The translations under genes and the position numbers were made by a program. Below are positions 24,601-40,400 of a stretch of 64,000 bases of DNA, piece after piece. The notes under the pieces were generated by a model, which saw nothing but the letters and a program-made list of their open reading frames with translations, was not told the DNA's origin and did not search any database. The number at the start of each line of letters is the position of its first letter. Position 1 is the first letter of the stretch. The stretch comes from Apteryx mantelli (lineage: Eukaryota > Chordata > Aves > Apterygiformes > Apterygidae): contig NC_089982.1 in the NCBI RefSeq assembly GCF_036417845.1, forward strand, positions 42,371,684 to 42,435,683, in the 5' to 3' direction.

Positions 24601-27600
24601 CTCCCCGTCTTTCCCTATTTCTGAGTTTTCTTGGGAAACCCAGCTGGAATAATCCCATTCACAGTGAAATTCTGTTTGAAAGGACGCAGGAAGGGTTTTC
24701 CTGTGCTGTTGAATTCCCACACTAAGGGCTAACACAGCTGGAACTCCATCTCCTGCAATTCCATATTAGGAGGCTTGTTGATGAAAGGGCTCTGTCCTGT
24801 TTTGCAGCATATAGAGGTTCAAGTGGGTAATATAAATAAACTGATATTTTGGAAACTGAACTTGCACTGAGCTGTTCGATTTTCACTCGTCTTTTAGTCA
24901 GACCTTTAGAAATAGCCAGATAATGGGAGCTTAAGCTAAGAAGAACCAGCCGGCTAGTTAAGCTCTTGTAATGGTTACAGCTGAGATCCCTCTGCAGCAG
25001 TGTAACACAAGCTTGTAACAGCGAGGTGTTCATTACTTCTGCATTAAAGCATTTGATGTAACCATTTCATTAGGGAGCTATTATTTGAGAACAGAAAGTG
25101 ACCACTTACATAGCTGCATTTCAAATCCATCCATTGCATCATCAACACGATTGAGGAAAATAAAAAGATACTTACCGTTGTCATTGCCTTGTTTAATTTC
25201 CTCAGCTGTTCTATCAATTAAAACATACAATGACCAAACAACGCATGTAATAGCAATTACGTGGAATGTGACTGAACAAACTATTTTCCTCCTCTCACTT
25301 GTTGTCATCTGTAGTTTCTCCCACTGCAATAAAAATAAAAAAAGGAATGAAGAAGAAAGGAAGAAACAGTTTTGTAAAATTTTACAAGAAACTGATTAGG
25401 CCATTCTGTCTCTTTCCACCAAAAAACCAAGCAGTAGTAAAATTAACAAATCCTTTTGTTTTAATAATATCCTGAATAGTAATATGTGCACATGTGTAAC
25501 ATTCATAATGACCTTGTTTTCACAGATTCACTGAATGTAGAATTAGGAAGAAGAGTTCTGTTCTATTTCTGTCTGCTTCTGAATGGCATCTAAAATCATT
25601 TCTTTGCAGTATAGTCATAACATGTTAATAGACAAGTAAAAAGCTGAATATTTATTTTAACTTAACCTAATACACACTTTTGGGGATGAGAGAACTAAAA
25701 AAAAAAAAATCAAACATTTTCTTGCAATGCTAAACTATTCTTGAATAGTTGCTTAAAATTAGAGGAATGTAGTTTGGGAATAGCCTTTCCATAATATAAG
25801 AGTACAGGAAATGCACTTGCATTGAGGATTAAAATCAATAAACTTGAAAAGATAATTACATGGAAATGCTTGTACATGATAGCAGTTAAACAGTCTCGGT
25901 AATCCAAGAAGTATCTTCTAGCCATATGTTTGTAAATTATGGCACTAAATGCTGGCTTCAGTTATGGCTATTTTAAGACGAAAGAGGTTAGTCTCTGCAT
26001 TTGAACCAAGCAATTCTCCAAGTGATTTTTTTAATCTTGCCTATGAATACATTCGTTTTTCAGCACTTCTTAAAATAAAACCCATCTCTACCAAAATGCT
26101 TGCCTTTGAAAACAGATGAAAGGATATGACATTTAAAAGCAAAATGCCTCCTCAATTCAGATGAATAATCTTGGAAGCCATAACTAGCATCTCCTGAATG
26201 AAACAACTGCCAAACCCAATGCAACAGTGCCACCTCTCCCACAATCATGTTAATGCACAACTGAACTGTGCTACAGAATCCAAGCAGTAGCACTGACCAG
26301 CGCAAGAGCTAAACTGCTACTGTGTTTATGTAAATCTTTAGTATACTCAGACTGTGGTTTTTACTAGTTTCCAGGCACATACGGCCGGATCAAAAATTTT
26401 GGCCACTTCAGAGCACTGAAGTATAAATTTACTCTGACGGTATGAATTTAGGTTTGTTTTACTTGTTTGGGTTTTTTGTTTGGTGGGGGTTTTGTTTTGT
26501 TTTTGAGAAGTAACATTGCTCTTGTAGAACTGATGGTTGATCAAGTATCTTATCCCATGGCTGTTATGAAACTAATTACTGCTGTAGTGTACCTTGGCTA
26601 ATTCAGTAGAAATGCAACTACACGTTTATTATGCTTGGTACAAATCAAATTAATACTGCCTGTTGATCTGCTAGTACGCATACCAGCCAAAGACACAACA
26701 TAAAGCTGCAAGAAAAAAATCAATCAAGAGTAAACAGATAGCTAATAGTAAATTTAAAATTCATACATCTCTCAGATACAGCACAATATTTAAGAGTTTT
26801 ACATACAAAAGATACCATAAGCAAAGAAACATCCTGTGATGATAACAGACATATCTCATAAAGCTCAGGAGATCCTATCAACAGCAAATAGCTGAAACAG
26901 AGTATTTAGGGTATTTAGGGAACACATTATATACATTTGCTCTTTTGTTCCTTTTCTGTAGATATTTCTGTATGGCCAGTGTTGGAGATTGCATTCTGAT
27001 CAAGATGGGACCTTGATCTGAACCAGTACGGCCACTCATCATCTGACCAGTATTTGCTGTCTAGTCAGATTTCCATTGAATACAACTGCAGTAAAAGCTA
27101 AAAAATGTCAATGTTATATGAGCAAGGTGGCCAACTTTCAGAAGGGCTTCTGCCAGCTGTTAGTAGTTTTAGAGCAGTACATACTGGTCCAGACAAACTT
27201 CTTTCTTTAATGGCAGTTAAAGCTTGCACATGTTTCTGACCTGTTGCCTCAAACCCAGATCTCTGGAGCATTTTCTAGGCCTTGCCAGAATTTGTCTTAG
27301 GTATGAGCACAAGGCTTAAATAACTCTTTAGAAGAACTGAAAGATTTCCTGAGTAATATAAAAAGAGCCGATATTTCAGCTTCTGAGACATGTTTTTAGA
27401 AGTGTAAAGTAAACTTGCTGGATTTTGAATAGTAGTCTGGAAAAATGAGAGGCATAAAGAAAAGGGAATAAAACAAAAAATAGAACCTTAGATTCACTGT
27501 AGTTTATGTAGGTAGTATTCAGCAGTCAGAACAGACTGTGGCATTATCATTACAGTCACCAGGTTATGTAGCATTTGACCTGGAGACTTTCATCTTTTTG

Positions 27601-30600
27601 CAATGAAAATTCAATTCAAGCCTTTCAATAGGCATTATTTTTGAAGACAAAGTTACCTTTGGCCACATGAATTTTACAAAGGCAGGGGGCAGGGCTCAAC
27701 ATAGCCTCAAGTTGGATATTTGGCAGCTGCTGTCATGTCACACAGCACATTAATGCCTCCTCAACCACTGGTAAATTCACCACTGCTGTATTTTGCAACT
27801 TCTGCAATTCTCATCGCTCTCTATATTCAATAAATAATTGTAAGATACAAATAAGTTATATCACATTTTACTCATCTTTATCAGTGATCTGGAAAACTGT
27901 ACCACTATCAAGGTGATGACACTGTGACAAACCATGGGTAGAGTGTCAGATGCCACCAAAACCAGAAAAATAACACAAAAATAAGTGCTCAGATGCAATT
28001 TTCTTTGGCAACATATGTTAATACTCCTAAGATACTCTAAACACTGGAAGGACAGAAAGAAATGAAAGCAGTAACAGAAGGAGGAGACTTTCATAATGAC
28101 TTGCAAATTAGTAAGTAAATTGATAAACATCGTAGTTTATGTCCAGCCTACTCTGCAGCACCCCTTCACTGTGGTACATCCTACTGTGACCGCTCACAGA
28201 TTCATTAATACTGGCCACTTTATGAACAGGCTCAAAATCATCACAGATGCAGGCAGCTTAATATTGTGCAAATGCAAGCAACCACATGAATATCTTATGC
28301 ATCCATAGAATAGGAGTGTTAGAATACTTCTTAACATCCTGAACAACCCTAAGACCTTTTATACAAGTTATCAAACAAATCCACACAACACAACAACATG
28401 TATCCCAATAAGAAAGCTCGAAATATCCCTTCATTTCCCCTACTGAAGCTGTGCTAGTTTGCAGCAAAGAATACAACCTCAAATGGGCCAATGAAAAGAC
28501 CCAAAGCACTTCACCCTGTTGGCTGAAGCCTGAGCTTTGCTAGGAGAAGAGAGATCTGGATTTCTATCCCTACAGTTGACTCCCAGAAAAATCCTGCCAA
28601 AATGGACTACCATGTATTTTATTTGAAATGCTTGTGAAGCTGCTTTTAAAATTAAAAACTAAACTTGGTATATTGGGAAGGAAGTAAGTTACAGCAGATA
28701 AACATTAATAAATTCTGTCTTCCAGTAAAGTCAGAATGCGTATTCCAGTGCCAACAGGGTTGCATTCTCCTATATGCTTTTATTCTGTGTCTCCAAACAA
28801 CATTTATTTATTTCTCTCCTTTAAGGAGATACCAGCTAGCAATATGACAAAAAGTAGGGTTAATAATGAAAAGTTAAGAAAAGGAAAAGTTCTTTGGGGA
28901 TTATATGCCTTTTAGTGTATTTGATTCAGTGTATAGACCGCTCTCCCCACCCGCCCACCCCTTTTTTTTCTTCCTGAAACATTACACTTGCACTGTGTTG
29001 TAGAAACCACTGGAGGGTGGTAGGAGACTGTGTACCTCCTTCAGAAGTTCCTACCAAGAAGCCAGAATGAAGAAAGCTCAAAGGAAAGAAAGCAAGATTA
29101 TTAACCTGATCGAAAACAAAACCACACACTGAAACATAGATGGGACTAAATCCCACTAGCTTCATGAATTACAAAATACAGTTTATGCTACCTCTTTCAC
29201 ACACCTTTTGAAACATTCTCCCACCCCAACTACTACTTACAGTTACCTCTTGTATGACATGTGCCTCAACCTGAATTCTTATACTTCAGTTCCTGAAAAG
29301 TTTGTAATAATCTTGAATAATCTTCATCCTGTTCGAGATTTCTACCTTGTGTTTCATTTTTGTTTCTTAAAGACTATCTCACTCTGAAACCTAAAGGAAA
29401 CAGTTACTGATTTTATAATGCACCCCTCAATTCCAAAATGTGGTCTTCTGGAAGAAAAAAAAAAAAAATCTGAATAGCCTGCTTCTACACATGGAACATC
29501 TAAATCTTATATAGCTGACCACTTCTCTTGCCTGTAAACAGCCTAGAGAACATCCCTAGTATTTGCTTTAGAGGACCAAATTTGCCTGCTTGCATGTCAC
29601 TGCTAACAAAACCACGGTTAATCAATATACCACAAATAAATATGGAAATTTTCTAACATCCTCCGAAGATGGATTGTCTGAGTGTTTAGGGATGCTGCTT
29701 AGGGATGCTGCTTCATGTCCTACAGACAGCAATAAAGCCTTCCATCTTATAGGCAGAAGTATATCTGCAATTCTAATTCCATCCTATACATCAAGCTGAG
29801 CGGTTTCAGGATGGCCCAGTACAGAAACAAAAGCTTCATGCTGTTCACACAAAAGCTGCTATCACACCATAGAATTGCCCTGTGCAAACTTTGCTGCCTG
29901 TACTCCTTTTCCCTAACTTCAGACTGTAGATTTACTGCATCCCGTCCCCGCCACATTTCCACTGTACTTCTGTTGCCCAGCCAGGGGTAGCATCCCTGTG
30001 ACAGAGCACAGGAGACAAAGATGCAACACGGAATAGCGTATGCACGTTCCCTTGTGCTAGGGGTAATCTTTTCTCACTCTGGCCAAAAAATTTTGTTTAC
30101 ACCCATTTCCTCAAATTCTGCATCTACTCCCGGTATGCAGATTCATACACGTTTACAACAAAAGCCTCTCTCCTGCAGAGACTCACGACTGAGATGCTAA
30201 ATTCAGGGTGAAAGTTATGGGCTGCTTTGCCACATGCTATGAATGTTTGGACTTTTAATTCCCGGATATTTTCAGGAACCCTGTTTTTTAAAATTTCATG
30301 TAAGGAGGCCTGACTGGGGAATCTAGTAGAGGCATGACATTGCTAATATTACATATTTTTCTATTCTGACATTTTTCTCCCTATCCATCATTTAGCAAAG
30401 AAATGAAAATGAATGTAATGTAAACAGCAACCACAGCTGGAAGGATTTCTTCCTATTCTTACTTAGGACTAAAGTTGTCATGCAGCATTTTCTGTCTTCT
30501 GTTTTCTTTCTACAGGATAAAGAAAGACTTCAACCCAACCTCTGTCTTGAAATAATCATGCCTGCAAAATGAAGCCTGAAATTATTTACTAGGTGCTGTG

Positions 30601-33600
30601 TCATGCACGCAGTCTAGGAGTACACACTAAAACATCTTTCTTGTCTCAAAATAGGACTGAAGGATCTAGCCAGGACTTCTGAAGAAAGTTTTTAAGAACC
30701 AGAACAGTGTACGATGAAGCGAGCTGAGCGTTCAAGACATTTCAGTAGTCTCAGCACGTAGCTCAGAGTTTATTTTCTGTGGTTTGGGGGAGGGTTTTTT
30801 GGTCACTTGTTGCAGTACTAATTGGCTACAGCTCCACAGTAAACTGCTCACTACTATCAACCTACCAGCTGGAGGAAAGCAGCTGCAACCGTAGTTTGCA
30901 GGAATGGAATTTGTGCAGTGGGGGGAGAAGGAAGAAATAATAGTAATAAAAGACATACATGTCCAGAGAGCAAAATAGTCATATGTAGATTTGAAGTGTT
31001 GATCAGAGAAGAGACTTCAATCCTTGTAATTTAAGTAAAAGCATTTTGGGCCACACTGTGCCATCTAAACAATATTTGGTTACAGTCTATACCAGAGGAA
31101 CTGCATCTTAAAGGAGGACAAAGCATGTCTCACTGCATCCTGTTCTGCGAGGAGAAGTGCTCCTCTTTCAATTGCCCAGAACGCGCCAGTCCCCCTGGCT
31201 AAAGGGAGAGAGGACTGGGCCACGGCAACATCTCCTCCTTGCTCTTTTCCCCCTGAACATCCAGAGCAGCAGGAAGAACTGAGCTGGTTCGATAAACCAC
31301 AGAAAATACATCTGTGATTGTCTTTTGTCAAAAGATACATCCCAGAGGAAACTCTTGTAAGCATCAAGACTGGAAGACCAGAATTAGACCCCTGTCGTGT
31401 TAGCCACTGAACACAAAAATAAAATGAGAAACAAACAAACATGTTGTACGGTGTATCACTGCAGCCATATCACAACCTTACCTCAATCCAACCAGCTGAT
31501 TAGATCAACTGGTACAAATCCTTCTCTAGCAGACCTGAGTGAAGTTTAAATGAAATTTCTCTTTAGATTAAATCTCCTTATATGACACAAAACAAACCTT
31601 GTTGGAATTCAAATTGATCTCTGTGGTGTATTCAAAACACCCACTTAAGAAGTTTAAAACTGAACCATAAATTATGTGGGTACAATTCTAAAAATAAACA
31701 CACTTAATGCACTTGTATGCATGTGATATGCATGCCTAGAGTATTACAACAACTACATAATGAAACATTTCTTTTTGGTAAACACCTCAAAATTATAATC
31801 TGAAGAGAATAATTCATTTTTATAAAAATAAACACACCTCTATATTTCTTTTTGAAATGACAGTTAAAAGAGCTGGACTTGAGTGATACAATCAATATGT
31901 ACTCTTCAAAAACTTATGGAATTTTAAACTGTGTATGTCATCAATTAGGAAACCCTTAAAAAGTGCAAAATGAGGGTATTAAGCAATCTGAGCACATAAT
32001 TTCTAAAATGACTGTTTTTGCAGTCTGGAAGTACTACTGAGAATATGTGTCATTTACCAACTACAAGAACTTCAGTACCTGCATCCTAATTCCAACACAG
32101 ATCTAAATGCAATAATGCTACACTTCAGAAACACAGGAATTGCCAGACCTCATGTCCCTGCCATCCAATGTTATGTCTCGGACAGAGGCCAACGACAGAT
32201 GCTTCAGAGAAAAGTACAAGAACCCCCATGGCAAGTAATTATAGCCTAATCTCTCCATATTGGAAGCTTCTTCATAGCTCCCATCTGCTAGAAATTATTT
32301 TACCACAAAATATAGAACGCAAAAGTACTCTACAAAGCTTTTACTTTCCAGGAATCCTCTCTAAATGCCCCTACCACATTAATCAATTTTCTGTTCAATA
32401 GAGGTCTACGTGATCAGTCTTTGGCACTATCACAATCCTCTCTTTTGTAAATACCTTTTTTTTTTTTTTTGTCTTTTGTGTAAGCTTTTCAGAAAAAGGA
32501 TCATTAGCTCCTAGCATGGTAGGTTTCAGCTACTATGATATCCTTATCTAAAAAGATAATCCTGATAAAAACTGCAAGAACTGCAAATGAAACATTAAAC
32601 CACTGATCAGGAGTGAACTATTACCTTAATGAAATGTCTGGAGAAACTGTGGGGAATGTCTGGGACTAAAAACAGAAAGACAAGACATGCATCTAGAGGA
32701 GATTCACTTTGGGTGCCCAGGGATACTCAAAAATCAGAAAACATGCCGTTTGTGGGAAACTCATCAAGAAGCAAGGACAAAGCGGGTAGAATCTGCCTCT
32801 CCACAAACTTGAATCACAGTTAGTCAACCACAGACTCAGCTGCTGCAGTTACCTGCTCTCTCGACAGTGTTTCTACAGTCATTCGCTATACTGAATACCT
32901 CTGTTCTGTATGTCACTTTTCTTCTCTTCGCAGCTAGTCAAGTTTCCTTCCTCCTCTGTCTACTCTGTGCCTCCAAAATAGCAGCATACCCAATTGAAGG
33001 TATGACATTTTCCTCCAAAGACACTCAGTAGAAAATGCCTTAAAATAATAGTCCAGGTCTCTAAGAACATAAACTTGGACCAAAAAAAAAAAATCAACCT
33101 AATTGCAATGCCACAAAGTGCAGATCATAATTTTGCTGCAAGAACAGTTATGCTGAGATTTCATTTTCCCACCAAAGCAGGTGGGATTGCTGCATTTTGT
33201 GGTTTGCCCTCTATGGGCAATACAAGAGCAGCTGTGACAGATGTTCAGTGCTGGATTTGAGATAGATTGTGCCTGGGTCAAAGCAGCCACAAGTCCTTCC
33301 TCCACCACGGCAATCATAAAATACCATCTCTCAACAGTATCTGCTACAGCAGTTACAACATATCATCTCTCAACGGTCTGTGCCAGTCTCTGTCTTTGAT
33401 TCACAAGTAGCAAGCGCTCCCTTTGCACATCTGAGTGTATTTTGGTCTTAAATGGTGTTATGGATGTGGACAGAAAGTTGGGCTAGCATGGGGAGAAACA
33501 GGAAAAGGAGAAATGAGAGCAGTGGATAGCGATATGATGGAGGTCACCATCCCATTACACCGTATTGTATGCCTCTACTTTCTTCTGTCTTGTCTAATGA

Positions 33601-34453
33601 AGAGTGAAATTTCTCTAAAGAACTGCATCTTCATTATGTTCCCTTAGGCACCTAAGATATAGCTATAATAGATGACCACAGCTTTGTTAGAGAGTCTTTA
33701 CCTGAACCACCTTCTCTTCTGCATTCATTACACTGCTTAATTCCCTAAATATCTAATTGTCTGGCCTGCTGAGAAGCAGGCATTTCAAAATTAGAGCTGA
33801 TGAAACAAAACTGGTGACACTTGGAAAGATAAATCAACAAATACACTTTCTGTTTATTTTGCTGTAGTTATAAAGGATGTACAAAGTCCTCTTCAGAAGT
33901 TGCCATACAAAATTAGTTAATTCACTTTACACCTAAAAAACATCTTCACCTAAATTTGCCTTCTCTTAGATGAGTGCAAGCATGAAAGCTCTCATTACGG
34001 CCATGTCCTAAAGGTGCTTTGTTGTTTTTTGTTCTCACATTGCTTGCTTCTCCCATTTCTACTGTTCGATACATTAGAAATTCACTCTTTCCAATATGTA
34101 AAATTCCTCAGAGTTCTCATTTGTACCTTACAGAATAAAAACCTAAAGACATTTATCTGTCAAACTTACCACGTAATCTGGCCTAAAGAAACTTGTATTA
34201 CCATCTCTACACTTCAAGGGCCTTCATCATCACGTCGTAACAGCAATGGAGAGAACTACAGCAGTATGCAGAGGAAGGAAGGGTACAAAGGGCAGTTGAC
34301 ATGGTAGCGAATCTTGTGAGAAAAGGAGTACAGCTGCATGTGAAATGGAAGGCAACCATATTCAAATGTCACTGAATGAAGAGTAGCCATTTCGTAGCGT
34401 TGGATGAGCTTCTAGAACATCTTGCCTGTCTTTTCAGCTCATTTTATATCCTT

Positions 34454-34488
<35 letters not shown>

Positions 34489-37400
34489 CTCAAAAATGAT
34501 CTACTGGTTCTTTTTTTTCCCCTCTATACCCATTAAATTAATAGTACAAGTGATCTTGAACAGTAACTTTTTATATGGTCATTATTTTCTTCCTAGAGTT
34601 TTAAGAGAAACTGACCTGCACTGTCTGGAAGATATAACTCAACTTCTGAGCTTCCCTTAACCAAATCAGTCTGAATTGTTACAAAGACTTGGTTTAAATG
34701 TCCTTGTATACCAATACTGGGTATTTTTAGATATATTTTAGTTTAACCACATCTAGACATCCCTTTGCAACTACATATGCACCGCACACACACGTCTGAT
34801 CTACCACACTCCCAAAAAAAAGGAGCTGATGTGGTTCATTATCAATAAATGTGACTTTAGCAAGACTACTGCTGATTTCCCAATGAATAGCTACCGTTAC
34901 TGTCTCTGTCTTTTAGTTTTCCCAGAAGAGAGACTCTTTTGATCCAATTAAATAAAAATGCAATATAGAAAATTTGTGCTGAGGAAAAGCTACATTAATT
35001 AACACAAAACTACAGCCTAGTGCTCTGGTGAAGAGCTGAGGGAGGCTGTTCATTCTGAAAGACCGCCACCAAATGCCACACATTCCACTTCTGTCACATA
35101 CAAATTGCAGCAGATGAATAAAGTAAGATTTTAAATTCTTGGAGAAAAAGGCTCTTTTTTCAAAGTGATTTGAATAAAATGCTGCAGGAAGAAAATTAAA
35201 TCAACACTAAAAATCATAAAATATAGGGAATAAATTATGACAATTATCCCCTTTGATCATAATTTAGATCAAGTACCATATGTACCATTGCCATGCTCCA
35301 AGAGAAGCCATTTTTTGCATGCATCCCACCAATAAGCAAGCATCAGCTTGTGAACTAAAACTCAGTTCATATCATACGCACATCAGTAGTCCTCGCATAA
35401 AATAAATTTGATGTAAATAAACACTGTAAAATTGTATGTATTAGTTATGTGAGAGGTTAATAGATGCATTACCGATTAGTCAATCAGATGATGAACAGCA
35501 GCCCACTCCTATTAGAATCGGTAAAATCCTTAGCTTCAAAATTAAACAGTAAAAAATGGCATTTTTACAAAAGTCCATGAACAGTAATGAATGGTTTAGG
35601 TCAATGTTTAGGTTGATTCTCATAGCTAGTGATGTAAAATTTAAGAAGTATACATTTTGTGTCAGGATGTCATTCCATTTGCATTTTCTTTAGTGGTAAA
35701 GTCAGTATCGAGGGATTCTGTTCATTAATTTCAAAGGTTCAGCTGACCAGCTGCTCAGTTACAACTGTTTGTGAGGCCGAGCTATAAAATGGAACACTGA
35801 AATGACCGAAAAAAAAAAAAAAAAAAAAAACACGAAAACGAAAACTCATTTAGTTAAAAAAATACCAAGAGGCTGATGAGCTGCACGATGGGGTAGTAAA
35901 CTGTCCTCTAAGTAAAATGGACATGCAATTTTTGCTGAAAATGCAAGTTGCATCTGTAAAACAGCTCGGAACAAAACTGTTCATTTCAGCGACCTGTGAA
36001 CTGCATTGGTTTCCACTGCGAATGCCCAAGTGCTGCAGGTGCTCTCCGACGATTTCAGGAAGCCGAAAAGGATTTGTACCTGACAGAGCTCATGTTCCTG
36101 TTTCTGCACAATAGTGGACAACATCACTAATATCTTAAGCTGGACAATCTCCTGAATTCCCTTTATCTTTGTAAATGTTACTGCCCAGCAGAAGTAGAAA
36201 ATTTGGTTACTAGCAGCTAATTAGAAGAGGAAACAGTTTCCATTTCATTTTCTCTAACAAGATTGTTTTGTTTCTTTAAAAAAAAAAAGTTCAAAGATGA
36301 CAAACAACAACAAAAGCATCCTGTTCCCCCTCCAGGAAGGATGCTGCATATGTTGAGGTCTCAGCAAAATGTCATAGTAAGATGTCTTTTTGCAAGCCCA
36401 AGGGTATCTTATGACTGTTTCAAGGTATGAGACACAAGAGGTCAGCATCTCTAGTCAGAAATCCATCTAAATTGGAACAGCTTTGTGAGAAAAAGCTGTG
36501 CTGAATGGAAGAGAAAGCAATACGGAGACAGAAAGCTAACCCAAATTCTACCATTATGAAAAATGTGTAATCTATTATTCTGGTTATGGCACAAAATGCA
36601 AGACAGCCTTACTCTGCAAACTGCAGCATGATCTATTTACATATAAATTAACAGTAATGCTCTATTACTATCTCTCAAACATTAGAAATACAACTGTCTG
36701 AACAAAGTAGTCCCTTGCATCCTTGAGGCATCACAATAGGATATAAATGCTATAGAATTATTTTAACTTTAAAAGCTTTAATATACACATTCTCCCTTGA
36801 GCACAAAGTTATTCACCATAAAGACAGAATAGCCAATAAGAAAGTAATAGCTTTGTGCCTTTGTGCATACTGGTGAAGTATCTGACCTCCCATCTTAGAA
36901 GAAATGATTTGAGGCTAGCAATGTTTTGAGATGCAGTTTGCTCTAAGAAAGAAACACTGGAGCAGGTTGCCTTGACAACGCTGTGTAGATGCACCAGCAA
37001 TCAAAAGGAAACGTAGGGTTTTCTGTGTGTTAAGGACTGAAAGGTAGTCACCAAATTGGGTTAAGAGAACTAATCCCACAGCAAGTCAATGTTACCTGAC
37101 CTATGCAATATTAGCTATCACTTCTTATCATGAGTCTTATTATAAAAGGGATGAAAAAGCCAGGTGGTTCATACTTCACAGCACAGGGCAATATGAAGTA
37201 AACAGCAAGCAATACAGTAATGACAGCTCAAAGGTTTTTTTTTTCCCCCTAGGAGATTCTGCAGGTCACTTCTGGCTCTGACAGCCTACTCTGTTGGGAG
37301 GAGTGGTTTCTAATGGAGACTACTTTTGATTTCATAGCAGGATTTCACAAAGATGTCTCTGCAGGGAATATCACTTTCAGCAGTCAACACTATATACTTA

Positions 37401-40400
37401 AATAGGAGTGTAATACAAATTATCCAAGTGCAGCTGGCATTTAAACAAAAATAAATCAACACCCTTAACATCTTTTGCCCTCACTGAATCTATCATGTAT
37501 AGTAACAAATTTTATCAAATAATGAAGATTTATCCACAAAGATCCAGTCCTGAACTAATTCCTCCAGGCAGTCATATTTCTTCAAGATTTACTCTTTGCA
37601 TAGGATTTCACTGACCACTTAGAAAAGGGAGCTGAATCTGGGTCTCTCACACACTAGCTAAGAGCTCTAACAGCTGGATTAAGAGTAGTGCAAGTGACAG
37701 CTGTATTGTAAAAAAGGCAACCTATGCAGCTCTAACTCAAATAGAGGGAGCAGAAGCAGATACGTCCCTGCAGTACACAGTGAAGCCTTAAATCTGGGAG
37801 AGAAATGGGACTTAAAATACTCGCTTTAGACTTCTCTTTTGGCTATCAGCTCTCCAAGTAGCATTCTGGGCGGGGTGTTTTGGTTTGGTTTGGTTTTTGT
37901 TTTTTTTTTTTTTCTGTTTCCATAGGTGATTAATTTTCCCCCCAACATTTTTTAGGAGCTTGTGGGATTATTGATTTCTCGAGATAAAGGGTGCCTTAGA
38001 GCTGGGCTTTACCCTCTTCCAAAAGTTGCCTGGGGCTCAAACCCTAATTCTTAAACACAACCCCTTCTCCTGATCTGATGGTCTTGTTGCAACAGAATAT
38101 CTTTAACCTATTATATTAAAATATTTGCTTTCAATTCAATATGTAAATCAATGTCATACCAAACAGTTGAAATCTCCCCTAAACAAACTAATCCAGCCAC
38201 ATCAGGCACTGAAAGGATTAAACAGGGTTTAGCTTCCTTTGGAGAGCGTGACATTTGAGTTAGTCTGTTCTATAACTTCTCTCCAGGACTTAAATACCCT
38301 ACTCTGGGCAGTAGGGAACCATACTATCTCCAACATGGACTTTATATTGCAAATCCTGTATTGGAGTTAGAGCTGGCATGGACACTTTATCTCACTTATT
38401 ACAAGCTAGTTATTTATAAAATAAATGATACCAAGTTGAGAGAGAGTATTCCTTCCTCCTCCTCTAATGACAGCAGACGGGTATCTAAGAAGTCCCAAAG
38501 AGTTCAAGGGTGTAAAATGCACTAGCGCAAAGAGATGAACCCTATATCAGATTTTGATGTGTTATTTATCAGTATATAAACAAATACAGAACACAAGAGT
38601 AATAAACACTTAGAAGATATAAGTACACATTCACAATAAACAAGATCAGGTTTCTTTGATTATCAGTATTTATAGACTGGGTTTCCTTCTGTTTAATATA
38701 ACAGAAACAGATACCTTTCAACCCCCTCCCCCCCTCCCCCCCCCAAAAAAAGCCTCCTGAATTGGTACATAATGCTTCCCTAAATAAAAAAATGATTTGT
38801 TCATTCTTAATGATGAAGAGTAACTACATGGTAACAATGTGCAATATTGCTTATGCCTCATAAATAAAACATCAATTAGAAACAATTTCAAAGGTAAAAC
38901 AAAATCAGGAGAGAAAACAGACATATCTGACAACACAGAATAATCTGTTGGGATAATATATCAAGGCAAAATATCTCATGAGATACCAGAAGTCTTAAAC
39001 AGACAGCAAAATTTAAATATGAAAAGTATTTGAAGTATAGTGAGACACTGTGGAGAAATCTCCATTTGAAGGTATCTCCTCCTTTTAAGCACCTTTTAAT
39101 TTGACATGTTCATCCATTTTATACTCACAATATTTTGATTCAGTTCCTTGTCAAATACTAGATTCAAGAGATATGAAATGCAGGTGCCGCTTTATCAGGA
39201 TTCCATTCTTTTGAAAGAAGAACTGCTTTGCTCAGGGTGCAGTTTTTACCTGCTAGAGCTGAACAGGAAACTGGCACAAGCTTATTGTCACCTTCTAATT
39301 CCCTGCCTGCTAAATAAAGTCACTCTCTAAACAAGAAATTCTGCATTATGCATTGCAAATGCTGAAAGGTAAAGCTACGAATATAACCATTTTCTTTTAT
39401 AAGCATAAATAGACATAATGGAGACCAGGAGAAATAAAATAGACACATTAGACAATACATCCAGTATTTCAAACTGAAGAGCTTAATATTTAATCACTAA
39501 ATTCAAATTTAGCCAAGTAATTAAACCTGTTCAAATATACAAAACACTTGCAGTGCCTGTTGATCATCACTTAAAAAGATTATTTCGTGCAAAGATTCAC
39601 TGAAATGATTAAGGTTTATTGGATGTCGGTGCTTTCAGGGATTCTGAAATTAAGTAACTGGTGCATACTGACATGAGGCTATTACTTTTAATAGAGGTAT
39701 GCTGCCCATTGTCAGTTATGGTGCTAACAGCTGTAGGGCACAAAATCCAAGCACGATTTTGTTATACAACTTTAGACTCTGATAGAAGGGGTTAGGAAAT
39801 ATTGAGGGTGCATGAAAGGCTGAAGCATGCATCAAGATAATTCACCAGTCGATTTAAAACAGTGTTGTTTTATAGTTAAATCCTGCTTTTGTGATACCGG
39901 AAAAACAAGAGTATAGATACCTGCAATTAAGCTCTGTGGTCTGTAATTTTCCCCTTAAGGAGACCAGCAGTTAGACTGCTACAAAGGTGTTATGATGAAA
40001 TGGATTATAACAATGCACTGTATTGGCAAGAACCAGACTCTACAATCTCACATCATAAATACGGCAGGGAGTAAAAATCAAAGCTGGCCAAGAGATGGGA
40101 CCCTTTCACTTGCAGAATCCCACTTCAAATCCAGGTCTGACGATCATGGAAACAGCATCTTTTGTTGGAGCTTGCCAAAAATTTTCATTGTAGGGGAAAT
40201 TAGTTCCTGGTTATATTAAAAAACACAGGTCCTTATGGAACTAAGTTTGTAGGCTTCTGTTGGAAATAAATCTGTGGTCTTTTGTTTAGGAAACACTGAA
40301 ATTAAATCATTTTTTCAGGATTGCCAAAAGTTTATGACTGAAATTAGTGCATTTTTTCCGTTTCCACTTAGTATAAGGCAAATGAAAAGCTGACAAGAAC

